Assembly (NCBI GenBank): GCA_018224385.1
Contig: JAGTVB010000351.1
Coordinates: forward strand, 1 to 39,273
Source: Gammaproteobacteria bacterium
GTDB taxonomy: Bacteria; Pseudomonadota; Gammaproteobacteria; HK1
Direction of reading: 5' to 3'
DNA length: 39,273 bases
Shown: in pieces, positions 17,438 to 25,053 of the stretch
Layout of the letters: each line of letters begins with the position of its first letter
Position numbering within the stretch: position 1 is the first letter of the stretch
Made by a program: the position numbers and the translations under genes
The notes under the pieces: generated by a model
Database searches by the model: none
The model's input: the letters and a program-made list of their open reading frames with translations, nothing else
What the model was told of the DNA's origin: nothing

Positions 17438-17473
17438 GCTATCGGCCAGCTGAGCCGTTTTCAAAGCAGGCAC
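17438..17473 (+). repeat. Diverged GGCAAGCGCAG-family repeat, copy R8 (tentative)
   Basis: The stretch gctatcggccagctgagccg followed by ttttcaaagca aligns with the reference copy R2 over both halves, with several substitutions and one-base gaps. It lies just after the J-domain gene. The match could be chance. Confidence 0.35.
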
Positions 17474-17511
17474 CAAGCGAAGACGGGGCCAATCATACAG
17501 GAGAAACAACC

Positions 17512-17550
17512 CGCGCAACCCCCTTATCACAAGGCGCCAGGGGTTGCGCG
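17512..17550 (-). terminator. Inverted repeat after the DUF465 gene
   Basis: Arms cgcgcaacccc (17512-17522) and ggggttgcgcg (17540-17550) are a perfect 11-bp inverted repeat around a 17-base loop. It follows the stop of the minus-strand DUF465 gene by about 15 bases and precedes ttgtttctc on that strand, a weak T tract. A transcription terminator is the simplest reading. Confidence 0.55.
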
Positions 17551-17565
17551 CGGAGGGGCTTGAGC

Positions 17566-17817
17566 TTACAGTTTCGCCTGGCTACCGGGCTGTGATTCGT
17601 GCTCTTGCCGATATTTCTCGATCATGTGGGCCATCTTATCCTTGGCCAGCAGTTTTTGCTTCTTCATAGTACCGAGGGTAAAGTCGTCCACGGGCAGGAT
17701 ACCGAGTTCAGCATTTCGTACTTTTTCTTTAAGCTCGTGATGTTCTTTGTACAAGTCGCGAAACTGCTCATTTTTCGTGAGCAATACCTGAACGATGGAT
17801 TGGTCGTATTCGAACAT
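17566..17817 (-). CDS. DUF465 (YdcH-like) small coiled-coil protein
   Basis: 83 residues, entirely helical and charged. The pattern FRDLYKEHHELKEKVRNAE, then LKKQKLLAKDKMAHMIEKYR-like heptads, is the DUF465/YdcH signature. The family is widespread in proteobacteria and its role is not established. GAGGT lies five bases before the ATG. An inverted repeat suitable as terminator follows. No operon partner is present; upstream lies a gene-poor region. Confidence 0.85.
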   Translation of the reverse strand: MFEYDQSIVQVLLTKNEQFRDLYKEHHELKEKVRNAELGILPVDDFTLGTMKKQKLLAKDKMAHMIEKYRQEHESQPGSQAKL

Positions 17818-18049
17818 GGCTACCTCGCTGCCCTAGCTCGTCTCGGGCCGTTTTCCGAAGAAAACTCAAAGTTCATTAGTGCCCTTTTGGGCACTCCTGG
17901 TAAGAGAGGCTGCTTCAAAAATGTCGTGCATGCCGGCAGAGTGAGGCGGTCGGGACCTCGCGATCGGAATGCGCACGGGAGATATTCCGAATGATTCGTC
18001 CCGGCGGTGTCAGCTTACAGCTATTGAAAATGATGTCGGGCCTTTTGTG

Positions 18050-18115
18050 TCGAGCCGCCGCGCACCGCACCGCTGCGATGGCAAGCGCAGTCGTTTCAAA
18101 ACAGTCTCTAAACCC
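18050..18115 (+). repeat. GGCAAGCGCAG-family intergenic repeat, copy R5
   Basis: The stretch gcgatggcaagcgcagtcgt followed by ttcaaaacagtctctaaacc matches R4 and R2. The upstream part cgcaccgcaccgctgcgatg corresponds to the less conserved 5' half of the family. Confidence 0.7.
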
Positions 18116-18300
18116 TAGCGTAAAAGCACTTCACCGACAACTACCGGGTTGGCTTTGGGGCCAGCGGGGTTTGCCAATGCACCCGGGTGTGTGCTGATCG
18201 TAGGATACTCAAGAGTGAGCTTCCGTCCTTACCCCAGCAAACAATTGTGCCATGGCTCACATGCAGGTAACACTGGTGCGTTCGATGTCACGCATAACCC

Positions 18301-18326
18301 ATTGAGAAAAAGCTTGTTTTCTCAAT
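18301..18326. repeat. Short perfect inverted repeat
   Basis: Arms attgagaaaa (18301-18310) and ttttctcaat (18317-18326) with loop agcttg. AT-rich against its surroundings and inside the gene-poor region. It could be a regulator-binding palindrome or a weak hairpin. Confidence 0.5.
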
Positions 18327-18950
18327 TACGGATTGAACAGCGTGTTCTCTGGCGACCGAACAAGGTGAACCGTGCCATAATTGCCGCGCAGGCGGGGTGC
18401 CGCGGTTGCCACTGTTCAAAAGCATCCCCCGTTGGTTTTGTTCTGTTGCCGCAGGCTCTTGCCACGCCGGCGCTCGCGAGGTTGATCCCACGCCTTGAAG
18501 CACGAACAGGCAGGGATTGGCTAGCATGCTGCCGCCAGCGAGTATATTCTCTCCTAGGATGGCGGAGTTTCAAGCTTATGGCAAGGCTGGCTCAGGGGTT
18601 GGGACCAAGCCATAGCGAGCGTCCCGAGAGCAGGGCGGAGGGCGCGCAACGACCACGCAGAGCCGACACATATCAGCTCGATAGGCGAGGAGCGAGCACC
18701 ACCCAACGCCGCCATCTGGAGGCGCAGTAGGTTTATTCACAAGCTCTCAGTGGATTGTCGGCGCTGAACTTATAGTTTACCGAGTGCAGTGCCGTTGCTC
18801 GACACGCAACGCTCCGTTGCCATGCCGGGCGCCGTTACGGCAGTGGCTCGTGACTCGAGGTGCCGAACATCCGACCGATGAACTCGGCATTAAGTAGGCG
18901 TAGGTGGATGGTTCGTCCACAAGGCGTTTAAAAGATAGGGAGAAACCGCG

Positions 18951-19679
18951 ATGGTCAACGAAACAAAACAAACTGAGACGAAAAAAAGCCCAAAGAAGTC
19001 ATCTTCTGCAGCGGCGGCAAGCCGTACCTCAACGGAAAAATCGCGATCGGCTGCTAAGGGGGCTGAAAAGCCGCCCGCGAAGACAGACACAAAGCAGCCG
19101 GTAACGCCGCTGGAAAGGTGGCGAATGATTGGCGAGGCCGCCTATTATCAGGCTGAAAAGCGGGGATTTTTGGGCGGCAACCCGATGGAAGACTGGGCGG
19201 CAGCAGAGCAGGAAATCGACGCAAAATACACGGTGGACATGAGCAAAGTCATGACCGTGTTTGATCCTTCAGAGATGTTCGATGAGCTCACCAAAGCTTT
19301 TGCGGGCGTCGAGCTTCCCGGTGTGGACGTCAGCTCAGTACTGGAAACGCAGCGTAAGAATGTGGAGGCACTGACCCAAGCCAACCGGCGGGCTTTTGAG
19401 ACGGCGCAAGCGATGCTGGACCGCCAAATGGAAATGCTAAAGGAGGCGATGACGGAAGCTTCTGGGGCATTGTCGGAGCTGTCGGCAACAAAATCTCCAA
19501 CGAAGGCCGCGACGAAGCAAGGCGAGCTCTTGAAACAGCTTATGGAACGAGCGCTATCAAATCTCCGTGAGATGACCAATATCGTCACCAAGGCCAATGA
19601 GGATGCGCTAAAGACCATCCGTAAGCGCGTTGAGGAGAGCATAAAGGAGATCCGCCAGGCTTCGAAACGCTCATCATAG
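18951..19679 (+). CDS. DUF2934-phasin fusion protein (PHA granule-associated)
   Basis: 242 residues in three parts. Residues 1-50 are a Lys/Ser/Ala-rich, disordered tail. Residues about 52-88 (RWRMIGEAAYYQAEKRGF...DWAAAEQEID) are a DUF2934 domain. Residues 95-240 are a long amphipathic helical region of the phasin type (VLETQRKNVEALTQANRRAF, then LLKQLMERALSNLREMTNIV). Phasins coat polyhydroxyalkanoate granules and control their size. The ATG has an AGGGAG site upstream. The gene is convergent with the thiolase gene, and a strong hairpin separates them. Presence of a phasin implies PHA synthase elsewhere in the genome. Confidence 0.85.
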   Translation: MVNETKQTETKKSPKKSSSAAAASRTSTEKSRSAAKGAEKPPAKTDTKQPVTPLERWRMIGEAAYYQAEKRGFLGGNPMEDWAAAEQEIDAKYTVDMSKVMTVFDPSEMFDELTKAFAGVELPGVDVSSVLETQRKNVEALTQANRRAFETAQAMLDRQMEMLKEAMTEASGALSELSATKSPTKAATKQGELLKQLMERALSNLREMTNIVTKANEDALKTIRKRVEESIKEIRQASKRSS

Positions 19680-19795
19680 TCGAGACGGTACTCGAAGTGC
19701 TCCCCCATCGAATCGCAGCGCGTAGTGGAGAAGCTGTGCGGGAACTTGTTGCCCCGAGGGCGGCGTGAGCTATTTTTCATAGCCGCCGCACGAGC

Positions 19796-19824
19796 CCGGG
19801 GTGGCACAGCGAGTGCCGCCCCGG
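19796..19824. terminator. Strong GC hairpin between convergent phasin and thiolase genes
   Basis: Arms ccggggtggcac (19796-19807) and gtgccgccccgg (19813-19824) pair over 12 bp with one G·T pair and a five-base loop. A second smaller hairpin (ggcggc 19759-19764 with gccgcc 19782-19787) lies just before it. Position between convergent genes suggests a bidirectional transcript end, though no clear T tract follows. Confidence 0.55.
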
Positions 19825-19851
19825 TCGAGCCGCCGAGCGCGAGCTTATCGG

Positions 19852-21045
19852 TTAGCTCATGCGCTGTATCGCGAAAGCCGTGGCTTCACCGCCGGCGGCG
19901 CAAAGTGCGGCGATGCCGCGTTTCGCGTCGTATTTCTCCAACGTATGAAGTAAGGTAACAATAATGCGCGTGCCCGAGCAACCCACCGGATGACCGAGCG
20001 CACAGGCCCCACCATGTATGTTCACATGGTCGGCCGGGATGCCAATATCGCGCATTGCCACCATGGAAACGGTCGCAAAGGCTTCATTAATCTCCCAGAA
20101 GTCCACGTCGTTTGCCGTCCAGTTAAGCTCGTCGAGCAGCTTTCTGATAGCGTAGACAGGGGCTGTGGTGAACAGCTCTGGAACCTGTGAAAAGGTCGAA
20201 TGGCCCATTACCTGGACCAATGGCGTTAGGCCGCGCCGTTCCGCTTCGGAGCGTTTCATCAAAACCAATGCAGCGGCACCATCCGAGATGGAGCTCGCAT
20301 TGGCGGCCGTAATGGTACCGTCCTTCTTAAAGGCCGGCCGCAGCATAGGAATCTTCTTGGGATCCGCTGCTTGCGGTTGCTCGTCCTTATCCACCACCAG
20401 TTCCTTCTTGCCCACCTTCACCATCATCGGCACGATTTCTTTGCTGTAGCTGCCGTCTTCGGTCGCTTTCTTGGCCCTCTCCAGCGAGCGAATCGCGAAG
20501 TCGTCCTGCATCTCGCGGGTGAACTGATAAGCAAGGGCCGTATCTTCCGCGAATTCGCCCATCAGCTTGCCGCCGTGGTGAGGATCTTCCAAAGCATCGT
20601 AGAACATATGATCTTTCAGATCGCCATGACCTAGGCGGTATCCCTGCCGACCTTTCAGCAGTAGATAGGGAGCGTTGGTCATGCTCTCCATGCCGCCGGC
20701 CACCATAACAGTGCTGCCGCCGGTTTGAATAATGCAATCAGAAAGCATGGCTGCTTTCATACCCGAGCTGCACATTTTGTTAATGGTCGTGCACCCGGCA
20801 GAGGCGGGGATGCCGGCGCCGAGGGCCGCTTGGCGCGCCGGCGCTCCCTTCTGTCCAGCAGGAAGCACTGTGCCCATGATGACTTCGCTGACATCATGGG
20901 GGGCTATTCCACTTCGCTCCACGGCGGCCTTGATGGCGTCCATACCGAGCTGCGGTGCGGTGACGCTGCTCAGCACACCGTTCATTCCGCCCATCGGAGT
21001 GCGTGCGGCACCGACGATGACGGTAGGATCGGAAACAGTACTCAT
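19852..21045 (-). CDS. Acetyl-CoA C-acetyltransferase (thiolase)
   Basis: 397 residues, the usual thiolase II length. It joins two acetyl-CoA to acetoacetyl-CoA, or cleaves 3-ketoacyl-CoA, with nucleophile Cys92 (INKMCSSGMKA), His352 in CALGHPVGCSG and acid/base Cys382 (LCAAGGEA, a variant of the usual CxGGG). NEAFA is present. ATG 21045 is preferred because AAGGGGAAAG lies just upstream; the frame extends 32 codons further without support. It lies downstream of the LiuR-like regulator on the same strand, with a 256-base leader containing a long hairpin. It could serve PHB synthesis or branched-chain/fatty acyl-CoA breakdown. Confidence 0.93.
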   Translation of the reverse strand: MSTVSDPTVIVGAARTPMGGMNGVLSSVTAPQLGMDAIKAAVERSGIAPHDVSEVIMGTVLPAGQKGAPARQAALGAGIPASAGCTTINKMCSSGMKAAMLSDCIIQTGGSTVMVAGGMESMTNAPYLLLKGRQGYRLGHGDLKDHMFYDALEDPHHGGKLMGEFAEDTALAYQFTREMQDDFAIRSLERAKKATEDGSYSKEIVPMMVKVGKKELVVDKDEQPQAADPKKIPMLRPAFKKDGTITAANASSISDGAAALVLMKRSEAERRGLTPLVQVMGHSTFSQVPELFTTAPVYAIRKLLDELNWTANDVDFWEINEAFATVSMVAMRDIGIPADHVNIHGGACALGHPVGCSGTRIIVTLLHTLEKYDAKRGIAALCAAGGEATAFAIQRMS

Positions 21046-21124
21046 TAATCTTTCCCCTTCAGTTGGTGCGGTCGTGGCGTCGAGAAACCGGCCCGAGCCG
21101 CATTCTTTTTGAACCTGTGGCTTC

Positions 21125-21158
21125 CCATCCGCACACAGCATAAGCTGTGTGCGGATGG
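21125..21158. promoter_or_regulatory. Perfect 15-bp hairpin upstream of the thiolase gene
   Basis: Arms ccatccgcacacagc (21125-21139) and gctgtgtgcggatgg (21144-21158) with loop ataa. It lies 80-113 bases before the thiolase ATG on the minus strand and about 145 bases after the regulator's stop. No T tract follows on either strand, so it is either a regulatory leader hairpin, an RNA-stability element or an imperfect terminator. Confidence 0.55.
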
Positions 21159-21301
21159 AGGCACACTCCTTGGAAGCGAATGCCTGTCAGGAGTGAAGCG
21201 CCGATTCGAGCGGACTGGAAAACCCATCGATCATGCATCGCTGATGGCCAATATGGGTAATGAACAGCATCTATGTAAGCGAGGCAAACCCGGTTTCCTT
21301 G

Positions 21302-21700
21302 TCAGGAAGATTGGGCCCTGACGGTGTCTTCTTGCACAAGTGCGTGGGCGCAGTGCTGTTCTAGCACGTGCATTTCCCCGAGAACAACATCGATATCGTG
21401 GCGTTGCTGTTCGAGTGCAGCGCGACGCACGCGAATTTTCTCGCAGACGAGCTGAAGTTGGCCAACCTCGCCACTTGGCGTGTCATAAAGATCGAAAATT
21501 TCCCGAATTTCGCTCAGCGAGAAACCAAGCCGCTTTCCCCTCAGAATGAGCTTGAGCCGCACTCGTTCGCGCGCGCCATAAATACGCGTGCGCCCAATGC
21601 GCGCTGGGGCCAGCAAGCCGGCATCTTCATAAAACCGAATAGCGCGAGGGGTCACGCCAAACTCGCGAGCGAGATTGCCGATGGTGTAACGCGCCATCAT
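21302..21700 (-). CDS. liuR: MerR-family regulator, LiuR-like
   Basis: 132 residues. The N-terminal winged helix YTIGNLAREFGVTPRAIRFY and the second part LKLILRGKRLGFSLSEIREIFDLYD match LiuR, the MerR-family regulator of branched-chain amino acid and acyl-CoA degradation in proteobacteria; a dimerisation coiled coil ends the protein. AAGGA sits five to eight bases before the two adjacent ATGs (21700 or 21697). A 16-bp palindrome with the published LiuR-type core lies 49 bases upstream, so autoregulation is likely. The thiolase gene downstream on the same strand is a plausible target. The symbol is inferred from sequence resemblance. Confidence 0.82.
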   Translation of the reverse strand: MMARYTIGNLAREFGVTPRAIRFYEDAGLLAPARIGRTRIYGARERVRLKLILRGKRLGFSLSEIREIFDLYDTPSGEVGQLQLVCEKIRVRRAALEQQRHDIDVVLGEMHVLEQHCAHALVQEDTVRAQSS

Positions 21701-21748
21701 TCGGTCCTTCCCATTCTCCGCAGGCATCCGGTACGTTACCTTATCTTG

Positions 21749-21764
21749 ACGTTTACGTAAACGT
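21749..21764. promoter_or_regulatory. LiuR-type operator palindrome
   Basis: The sequence acgtttacgtaaacgt is a perfect 16-bp palindrome, overlapping a ttgacg that could act as a -35 element. It agrees with the TTTACGTAAACG core I recall for LiuR sites. It lies between the regulator gene (minus) and the TANGO2/NRDE gene (plus), 49 bases from the regulator's ATG and 119 from the other. Confidence 0.75.
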
Positions 21765-21882
21765 AAGCTAGCGTGCTCATGCTTTTGAAGGGCTCCGCGC
21801 GCAATAAATTTCGAACTGTGTGAGGAAAGAAACGTCTGGGGGCGAGTGGCCGGCGGGTTCGCTAAGCACTACCAACGCTGAA

Positions 21883-22716
21883 ATGTGCCTTATCTTTGTT
21901 GCCTACCGGCACCGCGCGGATTACCCACTCATCATCGCTGCTAACCGTGACGAATTCTACCGGCGGCCGAGTGCCGCAGCGCATCACTGGAACGAAGCAC
22001 CCACGGTGCTGGCCGGCAGAGACCTGAAGGCGTGTGGTACCTGGTTGGGAATAACGCGCGAGGGGCGTTTCGCTGCCATTACCAACTTTCGCGATCCTCG
22101 CCGCAACCGCGACGCTGCGCCGTCCCGGGGGCAGTTGGTGCGGGATTATCTTTGTGGTGACACATCCCCACAGGCCTACTGTCAGGCCATCTCATCGAGC
22201 GCCGCCGCATACAACGGCTTCAATTTGCTGCTCGGAAACCGACGTGAGCTTTGGTACTACTCCAGCGAGGGGGATGGGGCGCGCGCGCTCGAAGCGGGGC
22301 TCTATGGGCTTAGCAATTGCTTGCTCGACACGCCGTGGCCGAAGGTTGTCCGGGGTAAGGAATTATTTCGCCGTCTACTGACTCAGGAGCGCCTGTCGGA
22401 AACGGCTTTCCTGCACATGCTGGCCGATCGCACCTGTCCACCCGATGAACTGCTGCCCGACACCGGTGTGGGACTTCCATGGGAGCGCACACTGGCGCCG
22501 ATATTCATTCGCAGCGATCACTATGGGACGCGCTCGTCAACGGTCCTATTGGTGACAGCCGAAGGCCGCGTGCAATTCACCGAACGCAATTTTGTTCAGG
22601 GGCCGAATGAGCACGCAACTCAGCGGTTCGAATTTTCTCTGCGTGCGGTGCCCGCGGGTGGATTTTCTGCAAAGGAGGCGAACCGCTCCGGTGCCGCTGA
22701 CCCCCGGCGTGAGTAG
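21883..22716 (+). CDS. NRDE/TANGO2-family protein
   Basis: 277 residues. The start MCLIFVAY with Cys2, then IIAANRDEFYRRPS (the NRDE motif), AGRDLKACGTWLGI and ALTNFRD-type AAITNFRDPRR are the hallmarks of TANGO2. YNGFNLLLGNRRELWYYS and GLYGLSNCLLDTPWPKV follow in family order. The family has been linked to haem or lipid handling in eukaryotes; bacterial function is not settled, and Cys2 resembles an Ntn-hydrolase nucleophile. The ATG at 21883 is required for Cys2; the longer frame upstream is not supported. It is divergent from the LiuR-like gene and may share its operator. Confidence 0.88.
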   Translation: MCLIFVAYRHRADYPLIIAANRDEFYRRPSAAAHHWNEAPTVLAGRDLKACGTWLGITREGRFAAITNFRDPRRNRDAAPSRGQLVRDYLCGDTSPQAYCQAISSSAAAYNGFNLLLGNRRELWYYSSEGDGARALEAGLYGLSNCLLDTPWPKVVRGKELFRRLLTQERLSETAFLHMLADRTCPPDELLPDTGVGLPWERTLAPIFIRSDHYGTRSSTVLLVTAEGRVQFTERNFVQGPNEHATQRFEFSLRAVPAGGFSAKEANRSGAADPRRE

Positions 22717-23268
22717 GTCGGGTTTGCGGCTGGATGGGCCATCGTCATGGTTTCGTCAGCGGCACCATTCAGAGGTTAAATCCGCACCCGGAATCTGTAG
22801 GCAGCCAGTCTCCTTGCCTCGAGGGTGTGTCCGGCATGGATGCCGGACTCGAGTCTACAAGGATGTATTCACGACGTCCCTAGAGGCAAGGCGACTGGCT
22901 GGCCACCCGGACGAAACGATGACCATGACCGCTGGATGCGACCGGCGGGATGAGAGGAGCGGTGCGCGGGCATGCAATGTCCCTTGGGTAACAGTGGGTT
23001 TTTTCAGTCCGTTGTGTTTCAATAACCTTGCGCCAGCGTAGGGCTGCGGGGTTCGTGGCTGGTGCGCAAGGCGCCTTGGCGTGGCGGGGGGCATTCGGCA
23101 GACAGAGCTCGGGGGTTGTGAACAAACGGGATGCGCGCGGGCCAAGAACCCGGCGAACCATGCGCAACGAACAGATATGCCCGCTAGACACCCGCGGGGG
23201 CGCACCTGGTACCGCCCATCGGCAAGGGCGGTCGGTTCACTCACAAGCTCTCGCTGGCGACGGAAGTG
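22717..23268. other. Gap between TANGO2 and isochorismatase genes
   Basis: About 550 bases without a supported gene. It contains the structured element copy B (22802-22901). Frames on both strands are arginine- and proline-rich shadows without ribosome sites. The stretch tcacaagctctc at 23240-23251 also occurs at 18736-18747, just upstream of the phasin region, and may be a shared upstream signal or chance. Confidence 0.4.
22802..22901 (+). repeat. Structured intergenic element, copy B (inverted arms with conserved core)
   Basis: Arms 22802-22825 and 22878-22901 pair over 22 of 24 positions. The enclosed core reads gtgtccggcatggatgccgg, then gagtctaca and gtattcacgacg, matching copy A at 5024-5125 read on its minus strand. 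The inner ccggcat/atgccgg forms a second hairpin. Arms of the two copies share little sequence, so pairing rather than sequence seems to be kept. Confidence 0.7.
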
Positions 23269-23823
23269 ATGAATACCAAGTTGCTTTGTGCACACAATTC
23301 CTGCCTGCTGGTGGTGGATGTTCAAGAGAAGCTCGTTCCAGCCGTTGGCGAGCCGGAGCAACTCGTTGCTAACTGCGCCTGGTTGATCGGGGTGGCGGCC
23401 GTCCTGGATGTTCCCGTGCTGATTTCGGAGCAATATCCGGCGGGGTTAGGGCCGACGGTGGCGAAGCTGAGGGCGGTTGCGCCCCAGGATGCGTGGATGG
23501 AAAAAGTGCATTTTTCCTGCGCCGAGGCACCGAGCTGCAAGGCTCGGATAGAGGCCGTAGGAAGAACGCAGCTGGTAGTGGCTGGAATCGAGGCGCATGT
23601 GTGCGTGCTGCAGACCGCCCTTGGCTTAGTTCAGGCTGGAAAGGACGTGTTCGTGGTGGCTGACGCCGTATCGTCCCGCCGTTCCCTGGATGCGGAGATG
23701 GCGTTGGGGCGCATGCGCGCCGCCGGGGTGCAGGTGGTGACGAAAGAGATGGTCCTGTTCGAATGGGCCCACCAGGCTGCCACAGCTCAGTTTAGGACGC
23801 TCAGCACCAAGTTTCTTAAGTAA
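23269..23823 (+). CDS. Isochorismatase-fold cysteine hydrolase
   Basis: 184 residues. CLLVVDVQEKLVP carries the catalytic Asp, FSCAEAP lies near the Lys (MEKVHFS), and VAGIEAHVCVLQTAL provides the nucleophilic Cys of the nicotinamidase/isochorismatase superfamily. DVFVVADAVSSR is the usual strand-turn after it. Members closest to this size act on amides or have unknown substrates (YcaC-like), so I do not name a reaction. GTG 23266 directly precedes the ATG; GGAAG overlaps this region. No signal peptide. Confidence 0.87.
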   Translation: MNTKLLCAHNSCLLVVDVQEKLVPAVGEPEQLVANCAWLIGVAAVLDVPVLISEQYPAGLGPTVAKLRAVAPQDAWMEKVHFSCAEAPSCKARIEAVGRTQLVVAGIEAHVCVLQTALGLVQAGKDVFVVADAVSSRRSLDAEMALGRMRAAGVQVVTKEMVLFEWAHQAATAQFRTLSTKFLK

Positions 23824-23960
23824 TTCGGTACCATGGGTAAGTGGGGGGATGACACGCGGCTTGGTCATTGGACGGTCGTGTCGGTGGCCGCAGCTGTTGT
23901 GCTTTTTTGGACTCCCGTTCCCCTTGTCGTCAATAGGTAAAAAGAAGTGCGGAGGTGGAT

Positions 23961-24725
23961 ATGAAAATTGCGGGACATGCAGCGGTTATCACCGGTGGTG
24001 GTTCAGGTATGGGTGCGGAGACTGGGCGACAGCTTGCCGCGGCCGGGGCGAAGGTCACGCTGCTGGATATGAACTTAGAGGCCGCCGAGGCGGTTGCAAG
24101 CGAGATTGGGGGGCTTGCCATCCAGTGTGATGTTGCCGATTCCGCCAGTACTGAAGCCGCCATAGCGCGGGCTCGGGAGGCCCACGGCGCCGCACGGATT
24201 TGCGTCAGCTGCGCCGGTGTGGCGCCGCCAAAGAAAATGGTAGGCCGCGAGGGGCCGATGCCCCTTGATAGTTACGTGAAGGTTGTCAACATCAATCTCG
24301 TCGGCACATTTAATGTCATGCGCTTGGTGGCGGCGGACATGGCCGGTTTGGATCCGGTCACTGAATCTGGAGAGCGGGGGGTTATCGTCAATACCGCCTC
24401 GATTGCCGCATTCGATGGACAGATTGGCCAGACTGCCTATGCCAGCTCGAAGGCCGGCGTGGTCGGCCTCACACTGCCGGCGGCACGTGAACTCGCGTCG
24501 GTGGGTGTGCGCGTGATGACCATCTGCCCAGGATTGATCGGAACGCCGATGTTGCTTGGGCTTCCGCAGAACGTGCAGGACAGTTTGGCCAAGCAGGTTC
24601 CCTTTCCATCGCGTCTGGGCCGCCCGGATGAGTTTGCCAGTCTCGTCATGCATATCGTCAGCAACGAGCTGCTCAATGGTGAAGTGATCAGGCTCGATGG
24701 CGCCATTCGAATGGCACCGAAATAA
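23961..24725 (+). CDS. Short-chain dehydrogenase, HSD10-type 3-hydroxyacyl-CoA dehydrogenase
   Basis: 254 residues. TGGGSGMG (11-18) is the nucleotide loop and Asp36 after the second strand indicates NAD(H). The Ser-Tyr-Lys triad lies in [14 protein letters not shown] and AYASSKAG. The C-terminal [19 protein letters not shown] and DGAIRMAPK are typical of type-2 3-hydroxyacyl-CoA dehydrogenase (17beta-HSD10), which oxidises short and 2-methyl-branched 3-hydroxyacyl-CoA. GGAGG (23951-23955) sits five bases before ATG 23961. Together with the following crotonase and the thiolase it covers three beta-oxidation steps, for example of isoleucine. Confidence 0.9.
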   Translation: MKIAGHAAVITGGGSGMGAETGRQLAAAGAKVTLLDMNLEAAEAVASEIGGLAIQCDVADSASTEAAIARAREAHGAARICVSCAGVAPPKKMVGREGPMPLDSYVKVVNINLVGTFNVMRLVAADMAGLDPVTESGERGVIVNTASIAAFDGQIGQTAYASSKAGVVGLTLPAARELASVGVRVMTICPGLIGTPMLLGLPQNVQDSLAKQVPFPSRLGRPDEFASLVMHIVSNELLNGEVIRLDGAIRMAPK

Positions 24726-25053
24726 CGAAATAGAGAGTGCTAAGCACCGGGGTGCTGCCGTCGTTTGCCACCGGAGCCGCCTCGGCGGCTTCCGCCGATA
24801 CTTACCCCTCATGTCGTGAGCGCGGGGCGATCGCCAGTGTCGCGGCGGCCAGCGCGGATTGCCCCATCTTTGAACAGCCGCAGGCTGGCCCCGCACAGGG
24901 GTGAGCCCCAGGGACGGGGGTGACTAAAGCGGGAGTGTACACAGAAGTACGCGTGGGTTCTGAGCCAGCGCGCAACGCGGCTGTGGCAAGCGCCGCAGGT
25001 TTTAGAACATCCTTTTTAGGCCCATTAAGATAAAAAGACGCTAGGGATATGCC
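24726..25053. other. Gap between dehydrogenase and enoyl-CoA hydratase genes
   Basis: About 330 bases without a gene, containing repeat copy R6 and GC-rich inverted stretches (for example around 24760-24790, ccgccggagccgcctcggcgg-like). The crotonase promoter should lie near the repeat. No LiuR-type palindrome was seen. Confidence 0.4.
24970..25021 (+). repeat. GGCAAGCGCAG-family intergenic repeat, copy R6
   Basis: The stretch gcaacgcggctgtggcaagc, then gccgcaggttttagaacatc and cttttt, closely matches R2. It ends 32 bases before the enoyl-CoA hydratase start. Confidence 0.75.

Larger units (their letters stand above)
17818..18950. other. Gene-poor region of 1.1 kb
   Basis: No reading frame here looks like a protein. 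The longest (18149-18730, plus) has no ribosome site, an arginine- and serine-rich shadow-like composition and no domain. The region contains repeat copy R5, a 10-bp perfect inverted repeat at 18301-18326 (attgagaaaa/ttttctcaat with a six-base loop) and, just before the phasin gene, that gene's presumed promoter. It may be decayed sequence or carry an unrecognised RNA. Confidence 0.45.

Noticed and set aside
18149-18730. 193-codon open frame in the gene-poor region
   Set aside because: No ribosome site, no domain, composition typical of a non-coding GC-rich frame; it also reads through low-complexity stretches.
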